Numbered from the stretch's first letter, positions 1 through 8,207 are shown. The stretch is 13,948 bases of DNA from CAYPXJ01 sp964414595 (GCA_964414595.1 CAYPXJ010000039.1:1-13948); one strand, 5' to 3'. Notes: generated by a model not told the origin, from the letters alone. Numbers and translations: made by a program.

Positions 1-441
1 ATCACGTATCTCGTCGGCAACGCGAAATTCGCCGAGTATTTGCAGATTCATGCCGTGCCTGGTACGGGCGAACTCACGGTGATCTGTTCTGCCATTATCG
101 GCGCGTCGCTCGGGTTCCTGTGGTACAACGCACCGCCCGCGCGCGTATTCATGGGGGATACGGGAAGCCTGGCGCTTGGTGGCGCGATTGGCACGATCAG
201 CGTGATTACCAAACATGAGTTAGTACTTGCCATCATTGGCGGTTTGTTTGTGATGGAAGCGGTATCGGTGATTTTACAAGTAGGCTCATTCAAATTGCGC
301 GGAAAACGCATTTTCAAAATGGCGCCAATTCACCACCATTTTGAAAAAATTGGCTGGCCGGAATCCACCGTCGTGATTCGCTTCTGGATTCTGGCGATTA
401 TTTTCGCCGTGATTGGCCTTGCGACACTGAAGATTCGCTAG
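1..441 (+). CDS. mraY: MraY, phospho-N-acetylmuramoyl-pentapeptide transferase (3' part)
   Basis: Integral inner-membrane enzyme that moves phospho-MurNAc-pentapeptide from UDP onto undecaprenyl phosphate, giving lipid I. Reading frame 1 is open from the first base, so the gene begins upstream; about 146 C-terminal residues of a family usually near 360 are present. Visible family motifs are FMGDTGSLALGG, which carries the catalytic-region Asp, the triple-His loop APIHHHFEKIGWPE, and the terminal segment VIRFWILAI before LATLKIR. Several hydrophobic stretches fit the last transmembrane helices. The TAG stop is one base before the murD ATG, so the two are almost certainly co-transcribed and coupled. 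The first in-frame Met (position 40) is internal and not the start. Confidence 0.97.
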   Translation: MTYLVGNAKFAEYLQIHAVPGTGELTVICSAIIGASLGFLWYNAPPARVFMGDTGSLALGGAIGTISVITKHELVLAIIGGLFVMEAVSVILQVGSFKLRGKRIFKMAPIHHHFEKIGWPESTVVIRFWILAIIFAVIGLATLKIR

Positions 442-442
442 T

Positions 443-1831
443 ATGGCCGTGACCATCTCTGCCGTTTCGGGTAAAAAAGTCGGGGTTTTTGGCCTTGGTA
501 AAGCAGGCCTCGGCACGCTCAAAAGCCTTACACAAAGCCACGCAGAAATCTTCGCCTGGGACGATAAAGAAGATTCACGCGCACAAGCCGCCGGCTTTAC
601 ACATACGACCATTGCACCTTTCACCGAATGGCCTTGGCACGAACTTGCTTATTGGGTTTGGAGCCCNNNNNNNNNNGGCGTTCCCTTCACACACCCGCAA
701 CCGCATGATGTGGTGCTCGCTGCGCAAAAAGCGAACGTGCGCGTTATCTGCGATATCGAGCTTCTATACCTCGCCTGCCCTCAGGCACATTATATTGGCA
801 TTACCGGTACGAATGGCAAATCCACGACGACGGCGCTCATTGGCCATATACTGAAAGAATCGGGAAGAAAAACCGAAGTCGGCGGGAATATCGGCATCGC
901 GGCGACAGAACTAAACGCACTGGGTTCGGACGGATTTTATGTGATTGAAACATCGTCCTACCAACTGGATCTCATTGACCAAACGCATTTTACTATCAGC
1001 GTTTTGCTAAACATCACCCCTGACCATATTGACCGTCACGGCTCGCTTGAGGGTTACACCCAAGCGAAAGAACGCATTTATTTACGCCAGACGAAAAACG
1101 ATATCGCCGTTATTGGCGTCGATAATGATATTACGCGTCGCATCGCCGAAAAAATGACTAAGGAAAAACGCGTATCCGTGTGCCCCATTTCCGTTCATCA
1201 GGCGCAATCAACCGGGGTATGGGTAGATAATCGCTACACTATTCATTGGCAGGGAAAAAGCTTTGCGCTGGGCGCCTTAAAGCGTTTGCCGGGCGCACAT
1301 AACCGTGAGAATATTGCCGCCGCGTTTGCAGCATGCGCACATGCAGGTGTTTCGCCGGATGAAATTATCGCGGCGATTCATACCTTTCCGGGACTGCCGC
1401 ATCGCATGGAATTAGTGACAGAAAAAAATGGCATCGTTTTTATCAACGATAGCAAGGCAACCAATGCCGAAGCCGCCGAAAAAGCGTTGTTAAGTTTTGA
1501 GAATATTTATTGGATTGCCGGCGGGGTTCCGAAAGAAGGCGGAATCGTCGCGCTAAAAGTGTTGTTCCCCAAAATTACGCAAGCTTATTTGATTGGCCAG
1601 GCGGCGGAAGAATTTGCAAGCACCCTGGATGACAGCGTTCCTTATCAGCATTGCGGGACGCTGCAAAAAGCCGTGGAAATGGCCTATAAGGACGCCTGCA
1701 AAGAAAAGAAACCGGCAATCGTGTTGCTTTCGCCGGCTTGCGCTTCTTTCGATCAGTTTAAAAGTTATGAGGATCGCGGTACGCAGTTTGCCAACCTGGC
1801 GCGCGCGATAGTAAATGATGCTGTGGCTTGA
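443..1831 (+). CDS. murD: MurD, UDP-N-acetylmuramoyl-L-alanine--D-glutamate ligase
   Basis: Cytoplasmic ATP-dependent Mur ligase that adds D-Glu to UDP-MurNAc-L-Ala. N-terminal Rossmann-like domain with GVFGLGKAG (res. 14-22). The ATP P-loop GTNGKSTT is at res. 122-129, with VIETSSYQLD (167-176), NITPDHIDRHG and a YTQAKERIY segment that should hold the carbamylated Lys. The C-terminal domain has NDSKATNAEA and LSPACASFDQFKSYEDRG. The 462-residue frame includes four unknown residues from a 10-N run at 667-676. In the family SPG-(I/V) is contiguous, whereas here three extra residues separate SP from GVPFTHP, so the true protein is probably 459 residues. ATG at 443 is the only start that fits after the mraY stop. 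The 3' end overlaps the ftsW start. Function is secure; the sequence at the gap is not. Confidence 0.96.
   Translation: MAVTISAVSGKKVGVFGLGKAGLGTLKSLTQSHAEIFAWDDKEDSRAQAAGFTHTTIAPFTEWPWHELAYWVWSXXXXGVPFTHPQPHDVVLAAQKANVRVICDIELLYLACPQAHYIGITGTNGKSTTTALIGHILKESGRKTEVGGNIGIAATELNALGSDGFYVIETSSYQLDLIDQTHFTISVLLNITPDHIDRHGSLEGYTQAKERIYLRQTKNDIAVIGVDNDITRRIAEKMTKEKRVSVCPISVHQAQSTGVWVDNRYTIHWQGKSFALGALKRLPGAHNRENIAAAFAACAHAGVSPDEIIAAIHTFPGLPHRMELVTEKNGIVFINDSKATNAEAAEKALLSFENIYWIAGGVPKEGGIVALKVLFPKITQAYLIGQAAEEFASTLDDSVPYQHCGTLQKAVEMAYKDACKEKKPAIVLLSPACASFDQFKSYEDRGTQFANLARAIVNDAVA
667..676. other. Assembly gap (10 N) inside murD
   Basis: Ten consecutive undetermined bases. They interrupt the codon after Ser74 of MurD. 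The frame continues correctly across them because 10 leaves remainder 1 on division by 3. If nine of the ten were removed, the codons would read agc-ccN-ggc-gtt-ccc, which is SPGVP, the contiguous family motif. The run is therefore most likely a fixed-length placeholder and not a measured gap. Confidence 0.95.
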
Positions 1832-2951
1832 TCGCACCAACCGCACACCTCTAGGCCGCTGGTGGTGGACTATTGATCGCTATATGCTGCTCACGCTGCT
1901 GCTTATTATGGTGTTCGGCGGTATTCTGGTGATGGCGGGAAGCCCCGCCGTAGCAGAGCGCATCGGTTTGCATCCCTTTTATTTTGTGCAGCGGCATGCT
2001 TTTTTCACCGTGCTTGGTTTATGTTTATTGGTAGGCATTTCGATGTTGCCTGCGGTTACGATACGGCGCGTAGCGGTGCTCGGATTTTTGTTATTTCTAC
2101 TGCTGATGTTGCTTGTGCCGCTTATCGGTTATGAAACCAAAGGCGCACAACGTTGGTTAAGTCTGTTGGGTTTTTCACTTCAGCCTTCCGAATTTATGAA
2201 GCCCTGTTTTGCTGTGCTCATTGGTTGGTTGCTGGCGAAAAGTAAAAAAGCCGGCTGGCGTTATTACCAAACGCCGGCATTGGTATTTTTCGGCGTGGTG
2301 ACACTGCTTATCCTTCAGCCGGACTATGGCATGACCATCACGCTCACAGCCGTTTTTATCGGCCAATTATTTTTGGCTGGTTTACCGATGATGCTGGTGA
2401 TTGGCGCTGGCGTCACAGGCGTTGCGGGCATGGTGCTTGCTTATTTTACGGTGCCGCATGTGGCAAAGCGTATTAATATTTATCTCGACCCTTCCAGCGG
2501 CGATAGTTATCAGATTCAAAAATCCCTGGAAGCATTTAACAGCGGCGGTCTGTTTGGCCGCGGCCCGGGCGAAGGTATTGTAAAAACCTCTCTGCCTGAT
2601 TCGCACACGGATTTTATTTTTGCCGTTGCAGGAGAGGAATTAGGGCTGTTTGCCTGTCTTGCCTTGGTGGCTTTGTTTGGCTTTTTTGTCTTGCGTACAA
2701 TCTGGCAATTACAGAAACAGGAAAATCGTTTTGTGTTGATTGCCGGCGCCGGGCTCTTGATGTTTTTCGGTTTGCAGGCGGTGATTAATATGGGCGTTGC
2801 GCTGCATTTATTGCCCACGAAGGGTATGACGCTGCCGCTGGTGAGCTACGGCGGATCGTCGATGCTTGCCTCTTGCCTGGAACTCGGCATGCTGATAGGG
2901 CTACTGCGCGAACCTTACGACAGACCTTCCAGACCTTCGAAGCGGAAATAA
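1815..2951 (+). CDS. ftsW: FtsW, septal SEDS peptidoglycan glycosyltransferase
   Basis: Polytopic inner-membrane protein of the SEDS family that polymerises lipid II into septal glycan strands with its partner PBP FtsI. The 378 residues contain about ten hydrophobic segments. Diagnostic motifs are GAQRWLSLLGFSLQPSEF (110-127), LQPDYGM (167-173), the periplasmic loop SLPDSHTDFIFAVAGEELG (259-277) with the presumed catalytic Asp266, and the family signature PTKGMTLPLVSYGGSS (334-349). The HTDFIF plus VSYGGSS combination and the dcw location favour FtsW over RodA. Two adjacent ATGs (1815 and 1818) lie inside the 3' end of murD, a 14-17 nt overlap that suggests translational coupling; which is used cannot be decided. 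The C-terminus is short and basic (RPSRPSKRK). Confidence 0.96.
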   Translation: MMLWLDRTNRTPLGRWWWTIDRYMLLTLLLIMVFGGILVMAGSPAVAERIGLHPFYFVQRHAFFTVLGLCLLVGISMLPAVTIRRVAVLGFLLFLLLMLLVPLIGYETKGAQRWLSLLGFSLQPSEFMKPCFAVLIGWLLAKSKKAGWRYYQTPALVFFGVVTLLILQPDYGMTITLTAVFIGQLFLAGLPMMLVIGAGVTGVAGMVLAYFTVPHVAKRINIYLDPSSGDSYQIQKSLEAFNSGGLFGRGPGEGIVKTSLPDSHTDFIFAVAGEELGLFACLALVALFGFFVLRTIWQLQKQENRFVLIAGAGLLMFFGLQAVINMGVALHLLPTKGMTLPLVSYGGSSMLASCLELGMLIGLLREPYDRPSRPSKRK

Positions 2952-2953
2952 CT

Positions 2954-4045
2954 ATGGCAAAACCTTCTATCGTGCTCGCTTCCGGCGGAACCGGTGGCCA
3001 TATTTTTCCTGCCTTTGCGCTGGCGGAGGCGATGCTTGTGCATAGTATTCAGCCAATTTTGGTTACCGATGCGCGGTCGCGCGCGATGGGCAACCCGCCG
3101 CCTTATATTACCACGCATGTGATTGAAGCGGGGCGCGTGAGCGGTGGAATCATGCAAAAAATTCTCGGCGTGGGTAAAATTATTCTGGGCACGATCGAAG
3201 CGGTGAAAATTCTACTCAAGGAAGAGCCGTTCGCTGTGGTCGGTTTCGGTGGCTATCCGAGCGTGCCGACGCTACTTGCCGCGATTCTTTTGCGTAAGCC
3301 CATTATTTTGCATGAACAAAATGCGGTGATTGGCCGGGCGAATCGCCTCTTCAGCCATTTCGCCTGCGCGATTGCAACGTCGTTTAAAGATGTGGAAAAA
3401 CTTTCGCCAAGTCTGACGAAAAAAATCACGCATGTGGGCAACCCGGTGCGAGCGGAAATTCTGGCGCTGCATACGGAAAGCTACCCGGCAACTACGCCGG
3501 ATATATATAATATACTGGTGACAGGCGGCAGCCAGGGCGCGAAGATTTTCAGCCAGCTGATACCCGCCGCGGTGACGTTATTGCCGGAGAAATTGCGCGC
3601 GCGAATTCATATTACGCAGCAAGTGCGCGAGGAAGATATCGGGCGTGTGCATGGCACGTACGGGCAGCTGGGCGTGCATTCGGAGATCAAAGCGTTCTTC
3701 ACCGACATGGCGGCGCGGCTGCAAACGGCGCATCTGGTGATTGGCCGCGCGGGCGCTTCTACTATCGCGGAAATTGCGGTGGCGGGCAGGCCCTCGATTC
3801 TTATTCCTTTCGCGGGTGCTAAAGATGATCACCAAACGGTGAATGCGAAAAGCCTGGTGGATGCGGGCGCAGCGATTGCCATTCGGGAGAATGAAGCCAC
3901 GCCAGAAAAATTGGCGAAGGCGATTAGCGGCGCGCTGGCCGTGCATGAAAATCTGGTGGGTATGTCTGCCGCAGCACGAAACGCGGCGAGTCCGCATGCG
4001 CCGGAGTATTTGGCGGAGCTTGTTCTGCGCGCGCGCGCATCGTAA
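2954..4045 (+). CDS. murG: MurG, UDP-GlcNAc:lipid I GlcNAc transferase
   Basis: Peripheral inner-membrane GT-B glycosyltransferase that adds GlcNAc to lipid I, making lipid II. 363 residues, normal for the family. N-terminal Gly-rich loop ASGGTGGHIFPA (9-20), GFGGYPSVP (98-106), HEQNAVIGRANR (120-131); C-terminal donor domain with VTGGSQGA (189-196), GRAGASTIAE (264-273) and the UDP-GlcNAc-contact stretch AKDDHQTVNA (289-298). The frame is open upstream to 2873, but ATG 2954 is chosen because MAKPSIVLASGGTGGH is the standard N-terminus and the extra 27 codons would lie inside ftsW. Only 2 nt separate it from the ftsW TAA; an AGCGGAA stretch just upstream is a weak Shine-Dalgarno. Last gene of the first tight block. 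Confidence 0.97.
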   Translation: MAKPSIVLASGGTGGHIFPAFALAEAMLVHSIQPILVTDARSRAMGNPPPYITTHVIEAGRVSGGIMQKILGVGKIILGTIEAVKILLKEEPFAVVGFGGYPSVPTLLAAILLRKPIILHEQNAVIGRANRLFSHFACAIATSFKDVEKLSPSLTKKITHVGNPVRAEILALHTESYPATTPDIYNILVTGGSQGAKIFSQLIPAAVTLLPEKLRARIHITQQVREEDIGRVHGTYGQLGVHSEIKAFFTDMAARLQTAHLVIGRAGASTIAEIAVAGRPSILIPFAGAKDDHQTVNAKSLVDAGAAIAIRENEATPEKLAKAISGALAVHENLVGMSAAARNAASPHAPEYLAELVLRARAS

Positions 4046-4062
4046 TTTTTACGCGAGTTAAA

Positions 4063-4091
4063 TTGACACCGGGGGGCAGGAAGCGTAAATA
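4063..4091 (+). promoter_or_regulatory. Candidate sigma70-type promoter for murC-murB-ddl-ftsQ
   Basis: In the 83-nt murG-murC gap, TTGACA at 4063-4068 matches the housekeeping -35 consensus exactly. The best-placed -10 (17-nt spacer) is TAAATA at 4086-4091, only a partial match, and the spacer contains a run of six G. The position, ahead of a tightly overlapping four-gene block, supports an internal dcw promoter. This is inference from hexamers only. Confidence 0.45.
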
Positions 4092-4101
4092 GTTAATTTA
4101 C
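4085..4101. repeat. Inverted repeat GTAAAT-N5-ATTTAC at the putative -10
   Basis: A perfect 6-bp inverted repeat, GTAAAT (4085-4090) and ATTTAC (4096-4101), overlaps the putative -10 of the murC promoter and lies 28-44 nt before the GTG start. It could be an operator for a dimeric regulator, or chance symmetry in an AT-rich stretch. No specific regulator is recognised. Confidence 0.35.
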
Positions 4102-4128
4102 CTTCACTTTTTACCCCGGCGATTAACC

Positions 4129-5562
4129 GTGACCCGTCCCCTTCCCGCAAAAACACTCCCGATGAATGTCGGCACCATCCATTTAATTGGCATTGGCGGC
4201 ATTGGCATTTCGGGCCTTGCCGAAATTCTGCATAATCTTGGTTATAAAGTCAGCGGCTCGGATGTGGCTGATAGCGCGAACGTCGCGCGCGTGCGCAAAC
4301 TCGGCATTACCGTGCATATCGGCCATAAGGCGGAGAATATCGATGGCGCGGGCGTGGTGGTGCACTCCTCGGCGGTGAAAAAAGATAACCCGGAGATTGT
4401 TGCGGCGCGCAAAGCGCATATCCCGGTAATCAAACGCGCGGAAATGCTCGCCGAAATTTGCCGCTTAAAAGCGACCGTTTCGATTGCAGGTACGCATGGC
4501 AAAACGACAACGACGACGCTCACCAGCGCGATGTTCGCCGAGGCCGGGCTCGACCCGACGATTATCAATGGCGGCATTATCAATGCCTACGGCACCAACG
4601 CGATTCTGGGCAAAGGCGATTGGCTGGTGGTGGAGGCCGACGAATCGGACGGCACGTTTATCAATATTCCTTCGGTGATTGGCGTGGTGACGAATATCGA
4701 CCCCGAGCATCTGGATTTTTGGGGCGATTTCGATGCGGTGAAAAATGCGTTCCGCCGCTTTGTGGAGAATCTGCCCTTCTATGGTTTTGCGGTGATGTGC
4801 AACGATCATCCCGTCGTGCGCGAGCTGATTAAAACGATTACCGATCGCCGTATTATTTCGTATGGCCTCGAAGATGGCGCGGATTTGGTGGCGAAAAATA
4901 TCCGCACCGGTACGGACGGCAATACCTATGACGTCGTCAGTAAAGATGGCACGGTGCTCAAGGATATTTTCCTGCCGCTGCCGGGTTTGCATAATGTGCA
5001 GAATTCGCTAGCGGCGATCGCGGTGGCGCGCGAGCTGAAATTCGCCGATGCAAAAATTCGCAGTACGCTGGAAAAATTTTCCGGCGTGAAGCGCCGCTTC
5101 ACCAAAACTGGCGAAGTAAATGGTGTGACGATTATCGATGATTACGCGCATCACCCGAAAGAAATTCTGGCAACACTTTCTGCGGCGCGCGGTATTCAGG
5201 ATGCGCGCAAAGGCCGCGTGATTGCGGTGTTGCAGCCGCACCGTTTTACGCGCGTGCGCGATTTGTTTGACGATTTTGCCAAGTCGATGAAAGATGCGGA
5301 CGAAATCGTACTCGCCGATATTTATACGGCAGGCGAAGCGCCGATTGATGGCGTCACGCAGGCAACACTTTCCAAACGCATTACCGAACTCGGCGGCAAA
5401 AAAGTTTCCACCTTTAAAGAGAAGGAAGAACTCGCGCCGCTGATTCAAAAAATTGCCAAGCCGGGCGATATGGTCGTGTGCATGGGCGCAGGATCGATCA
5501 CCTATTGGGCGCATGAACTGCCCGATGCGCTGGCCGGACGCGCAGGCGTCAATGCCGCTTGA
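4129..5562 (+). CDS. murC: MurC, UDP-N-acetylmuramate--L-alanine ligase
   Basis: Cytoplasmic ATP-dependent Mur ligase adding L-Ala to UDP-MurNAc, the first amino acid of the stem peptide. 477 residues from the GTG. N-terminal Rossmann motif IHLIGIGGIGISGLAE (17-32), P-loop AGTHGKTTTTT (120-130), VVEADESDGTF (167-177), NIDPEHLDFWGD (189-200), and the C-terminal DDYAHHPKEI motif. Start choice: GTG 4129 or ATG 4162. I prefer GTG because the residues KTLPMNVGTIH resemble the usual alphaproteobacterial N-terminus (x-L-P-x-[DN]-I-G-T-I-H), but neither start has a clear Shine-Dalgarno, so this is uncertain. The 3' end overlaps murB by 11 nt. First gene of the second block, with its own candidate promoter. 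Confidence 0.96.
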   Translation: MTRPLPAKTLPMNVGTIHLIGIGGIGISGLAEILHNLGYKVSGSDVADSANVARVRKLGITVHIGHKAENIDGAGVVVHSSAVKKDNPEIVAARKAHIPVIKRAEMLAEICRLKATVSIAGTHGKTTTTTLTSAMFAEAGLDPTIINGGIINAYGTNAILGKGDWLVVEADESDGTFINIPSVIGVVTNIDPEHLDFWGDFDAVKNAFRRFVENLPFYGFAVMCNDHPVVRELIKTITDRRIISYGLEDGADLVAKNIRTGTDGNTYDVVSKDGTVLKDIFLPLPGLHNVQNSLAAIAVARELKFADAKIRSTLEKFSGVKRRFTKTGEVNGVTIIDDYAHHPKEILATLSAARGIQDARKGRVIAVLQPHRFTRVRDLFDDFAKSMKDADEIVLADIYTAGEAPIDGVTQATLSKRITELGGKKVSTFKEKEELAPLIQKIAKPGDMVVCMGAGSITYWAHELPDALAGRAGVNAA

Positions 5563-6442
5563 TACGCTGCCGAAAGTACGCGGCAGTTATCGGGAAAATA
5601 CGCCGCTTGCGAATGTCACCTGGTTTCGCGTCGGCGGCCCGGCGGAAATTTTATTCAAACCCGCAGATGCGGATGATCTGCAATCATTCTTAAAACAACT
5701 CGCGCCGGAAATACCGGTGACGGTGATTGGCGTCGGTTCTAATTTACTCGTACGTGACGGCGGCGTGGATGGCGTGGTGATTCGGCTCGGCCGTGAGTTG
5801 GCGACGATGCGCCGCGAAGGCGATCATATCATCGCCGGTGCGGGTGCATTGGATGTCAATGTCGCCGAATTTGCCGCACAGGAAAAGCTGACGGGTTTAG
5901 AATTTTTAGTGGGCATTCCGGGTACGATCGGCGGGGCACTCGCGATGAATGCGGGCGCCTATGGCAAAGAAATAAAAGATGTTCTGGTGCGTGCGAAGGG
6001 TATCGATCGCGCGGGAAATATCAGAGAGTTTTCGATGAAAGATTTTGGATTTCATTATCGCGGCAATGATGTGGGTGATGGTTGGATTTTTATCGAGGCA
6101 ACGCTGAAGGCGACGCCGGGTAATGAGACAAAAATTCGCAGCGCGATGCAAGAGATTCAAACCAAGCGCGCCGAGACGCAACCGATTCGTACGCGCACCG
6201 GCGGCAGCACGTTTGCGAATCCCGATGGCGGAAAAAAAGCGTGGCAATTGATTGACGAAGCAGGCCTGCGCGGGTTACAGATAGGCGGGGCGAAAGTTTC
6301 GGAAATGCATTGCAATTTTCTGGAAAATACCGGCAACGCCACCGCCGCCGAACTCGAAGAAATCGGCGAGACGGTGCGCGCGAAGGTGAAAGAAAAAAGC
6401 GGCGTCGAACTACGCTGGGAGATTAAGAGGATAGGAAAATGA
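5552..6442 (+). CDS. murB: MurB, UDP-N-acetylenolpyruvoylglucosamine reductase
   Basis: FAD- and NADPH-dependent cytoplasmic enzyme reducing enolpyruvyl-UDP-GlcNAc to UDP-MurNAc. 296 residues. FAD-binding part: WFRVGGPAEILFKP (24-37), VIGVGSNLLVRDGGVDG (58-74), LEFLVGIPGTIGGALAMNAGAYG (116-138). Substrate domain: TGGSTFANP (216-224), where Ser219 is the expected catalytic proton donor, and the C-terminal LRWEIKRIG, where Glu290 corresponds to the conserved catalytic Glu. The frame is open back to 5453 inside murC, but ATG 5552 is chosen: AGG at 5544-5546 is properly spaced and the extra 33 residues do not resemble MurB. The 3' end shares an ATGA with ddl. Confidence 0.96.
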   Translation: MPLDTLPKVRGSYRENTPLANVTWFRVGGPAEILFKPADADDLQSFLKQLAPEIPVTVIGVGSNLLVRDGGVDGVVIRLGRELATMRREGDHIIAGAGALDVNVAEFAAQEKLTGLEFLVGIPGTIGGALAMNAGAYGKEIKDVLVRAKGIDRAGNIREFSMKDFGFHYRGNDVGDGWIFIEATLKATPGNETKIRSAMQEIQTKRAETQPIRTRTGGSTFANPDGGKKAWQLIDEAGLRGLQIGGAKVSEMHCNFLENTGNATAAELEEIGETVRAKVKEKSGVELRWEIKRIGK

Positions 6443-7356
6443 AAGTCGCAGTTTTACGCGGTGGGTTATCAAGCGAGCGCGAAGTGTCGTTGCGCACGGG
6501 CGCGGCAGTTTTGGATGCAGTGAAGAAACTCGGCCATACAGCAATCGATATTGATGTCGGCCATGATTTGCCGCAGCAGCTTATCAAGGCGAAACCCGAT
6601 GTTGCGTTTGTCGCGCTGCATGGCACCTATGGCGAAGATGGTTGCGTGCAAGGTGTGCTCGAGATGCTGAAAATTCCGTATACGCATTCCGGCGTACGCG
6701 CGTCCGCGGTGGGGATGGATAAGCCGCTTTCAAAAGTGATATTTCGCGCGGCGGGCATTCCCTGCCCGGACGAATTGCTTCTCACCGGCGAGGAACTTTG
6801 CAAACCCGGCACAAAATTTCTCGAGCGGCCGTTTGTGGTGAAACCGGCGGACGAAGGCTCGAGTGTCGGCGTGCATATTATTCTGGAAAATATGCCATTT
6901 ACGCCGAAGAAAAAAGATTTCGGCGCGGATAAACGTTATCTCATGGAGCCGTTTATTGAAGGCAAGGAACTGACGGTCGCGGTGCTGGAAGGCGAAGCGC
7001 TCGGTGTTTTGGAAATTCGCCCGAAAGAAGGATTTTACGATTACGCGAATAAATATACAGCAGGAAAAACCGAATATATCGTGCCAGCGGATTTGCCCAA
7101 AGCGGTGTACGGCGCAGCGATGGCGATGGCGGAAGAAGCGCATGTCGCACTCGGTTGCCGCGGCGTCACACGCAGTGATTTCCGCTATGATCCTTCGAAG
7201 AAAGGTACGCGCGGAATGTATTTGCTGGAGATTAATACGCACCCTGGCATGACGGCGACATCGCTCGTGCCGAAAATCGCCGCGCATGCAGGTATATCAT
7301 TTGAGCAATTGATCGCGCGGCTGATCGCCGGCGCACGTTGCGAGATGGCGGGCTGA
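6439..7356 (+). CDS. ddl: Ddl, D-alanine--D-alanine ligase
   Basis: ATP-grasp enzyme joining two D-Ala to give the terminal dipeptide of the stem peptide; cytoplasmic. 305 residues, typical for a DdlB-type enzyme. Motifs: LRGGLSSEREVSL (6-18) with Glu13, HGTYGEDG (61-68), VKPADEGSSVGV (134-145) with Ser142 near the nucleotide, FYDYANKY (199-206) with the Lys-Tyr pair that marks D-Ala-D-Ala and not D-Ala-D-Lac specificity, RSDFRYD (245-251), and metal-binding LLEINTHPGMT (262-272). ATG 6439 overlaps the murB TGA by 4 nt (ATGA); AAGAGG at 6425-6430 is a good Shine-Dalgarno. The adjacent ATG of ftsQ shares one base with its stop. Confidence 0.96.
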   Translation: MKVAVLRGGLSSEREVSLRTGAAVLDAVKKLGHTAIDIDVGHDLPQQLIKAKPDVAFVALHGTYGEDGCVQGVLEMLKIPYTHSGVRASAVGMDKPLSKVIFRAAGIPCPDELLLTGEELCKPGTKFLERPFVVKPADEGSSVGVHIILENMPFTPKKKDFGADKRYLMEPFIEGKELTVAVLEGEALGVLEIRPKEGFYDYANKYTAGKTEYIVPADLPKAVYGAAMAMAEEAHVALGCRGVTRSDFRYDPSKKGTRGMYLLEINTHPGMTATSLVPKIAAHAGISFEQLIARLIAGARCEMAG

Positions 7357-8186
7357 TGGTTCGGGCGGTATCCAAAACAACCTCCCGCTTGCGAAAACCC
7401 GCACGTCCTACGCGCACGCCTCGCCCTAAACCACCGCTTACGAATCTACAAAAAATTCTGATTGGTCTAACAGCCGTCGCTGCGATTCTCACCAGCCTCG
7501 CTGTTGCCTGGTTGATTAAAAATGATATTCCGCAAAAAACGATTGATAGCGCGCGGGCACGTTGGCATGCGACGCAAATCAGCGCGGGCCTGGTGATTAA
7601 AGAAATTGAAGTGACCGGCAATCAGCAGCTGAGTTCGGAATATATTTTGAAAACAACCGGGCTTACTAAAAGCGATGCACCGCGAACGTTTTTTTCTGTA
7701 TCGCTGCGTGATATTCGTGATGCGCTGAAAAATGAAGGCTGGATTGAGCGCGTGGAAATAACACGTGCGTTTCCGGATAAACTCTATCTCAATATTACTG
7801 AGCGCGTTCCCGCCGCCATTTGGGACAATAAAGGTGCGCTGACACTCGTGGACCGCGATGGCGATGTAATTATTCCTATTAAAAAAACCAAAGGCTGGGA
7901 TGTGCCTATCGTGACCGGCGAGGACGCGGTTTATCCCGCACGCAGCTTTTTTGAGATACTGCTCTCCTTCCCGGATATTGAACGACGCATTGGAAAACTG
8001 GAGCGTATCAGCAAGCGCAGGTGGGATGCCACGCTTACAAACGGCATTCTTTTAAAGCTGCCGGAAGAAAATGTGGAAAAGGCTTTGCAGGTGCTTGCGG
8101 AGCTGCAAGAAGAAGAAAAATTGCTCGATCGACCATTGAAAGTGATTGATATGCGCGTCTCCGATAGGCTTTTTGTGGAAAGATAA
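7356..8186 (+). CDS. ftsQ: FtsQ, divisome bitopic membrane protein
   Basis: Cell-division protein that links cytoplasmic and periplasmic divisome parts. 276 residues: a basic proline-rich cytoplasmic tail (1-30), one membrane helix (about 34-54, LIGLTAVAAILTSLAVAWLI), a POTRA domain (about 80-149; IKEIEVTGNQQLSSEYIL, then WIERVEITRAFPDKLYLNI), and the FtsQ beta domain beginning ERVPAAIWDNKG. ATG 7356 forms a TGATG overlap with the ddl stop. A TTG at 7338 would add six residues but lies inside ddl and is less likely. The gene ends 47 nt before ftsA. Sequence conservation is low in this family, so the call rests on architecture, the POTRA and FtsQ motifs and location. Confidence 0.94.
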   Translation: MVRAVSKTTSRLRKPARPTRTPRPKPPLTNLQKILIGLTAVAAILTSLAVAWLIKNDIPQKTIDSARARWHATQISAGLVIKEIEVTGNQQLSSEYILKTTGLTKSDAPRTFFSVSLRDIRDALKNEGWIERVEITRAFPDKLYLNITERVPAAIWDNKGALTLVDRDGDVIIPIKKTKGWDVPIVTGEDAVYPARSFFEILLSFPDIERRIGKLERISKRRWDATLTNGILLKLPEENVEKALQVLAELQEEEKLLDRPLKVIDMRVSDRLFVER

Positions 8187-8197
8187 TTGATTTTCGC

Positions 8198-8203
8198 TAT
8201 GAT
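8198..8203 (+). promoter_or_regulatory. Candidate -10 element (TATGAT) for ftsA
   Basis: TATGAT in the ftsQ-ftsA gap differs from the TATAAT consensus at one position. A -35 is not convincing: TTGTGG at 8173-8178 gives a 19-nt spacer and lies inside the ftsQ end. Initiation about 7 nt downstream would give a leader of roughly 24 nt. Weak, from hexamer matching only. Confidence 0.3.
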
Positions 8204-8207
8204 AGTG

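Noticed and set aside
2873..2953. Upstream extension of murG inside ftsW
   Set aside because: The extra 27 residues precede the normal MAKPSIVLASGGTGGH N-terminus and are the ftsW 3' end read in another frame.
4041..4053. CGTAA-TTT-TTACG hairpin at the murG stop as a terminator
   Set aside because: Only a 5-bp AT-rich stem and no following T-run; too weak to call a rho-independent terminator.
4465..4992. Minus-strand open frame of 175 codons opposite murC
   Set aside because: Antisense shadow of a well-supported gene; low-complexity composition rich in Arg, His and Ile, with no recognisable domain. The same holds for the long antisense frames at 5008-5514, 6730-7287, 8723-9208 and 9511-10041.
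5453..5551. Upstream extension of murB inside murC
   Set aside because: The added 33 residues do not resemble MurB, and ATG 5552 has a suitably spaced AGG.
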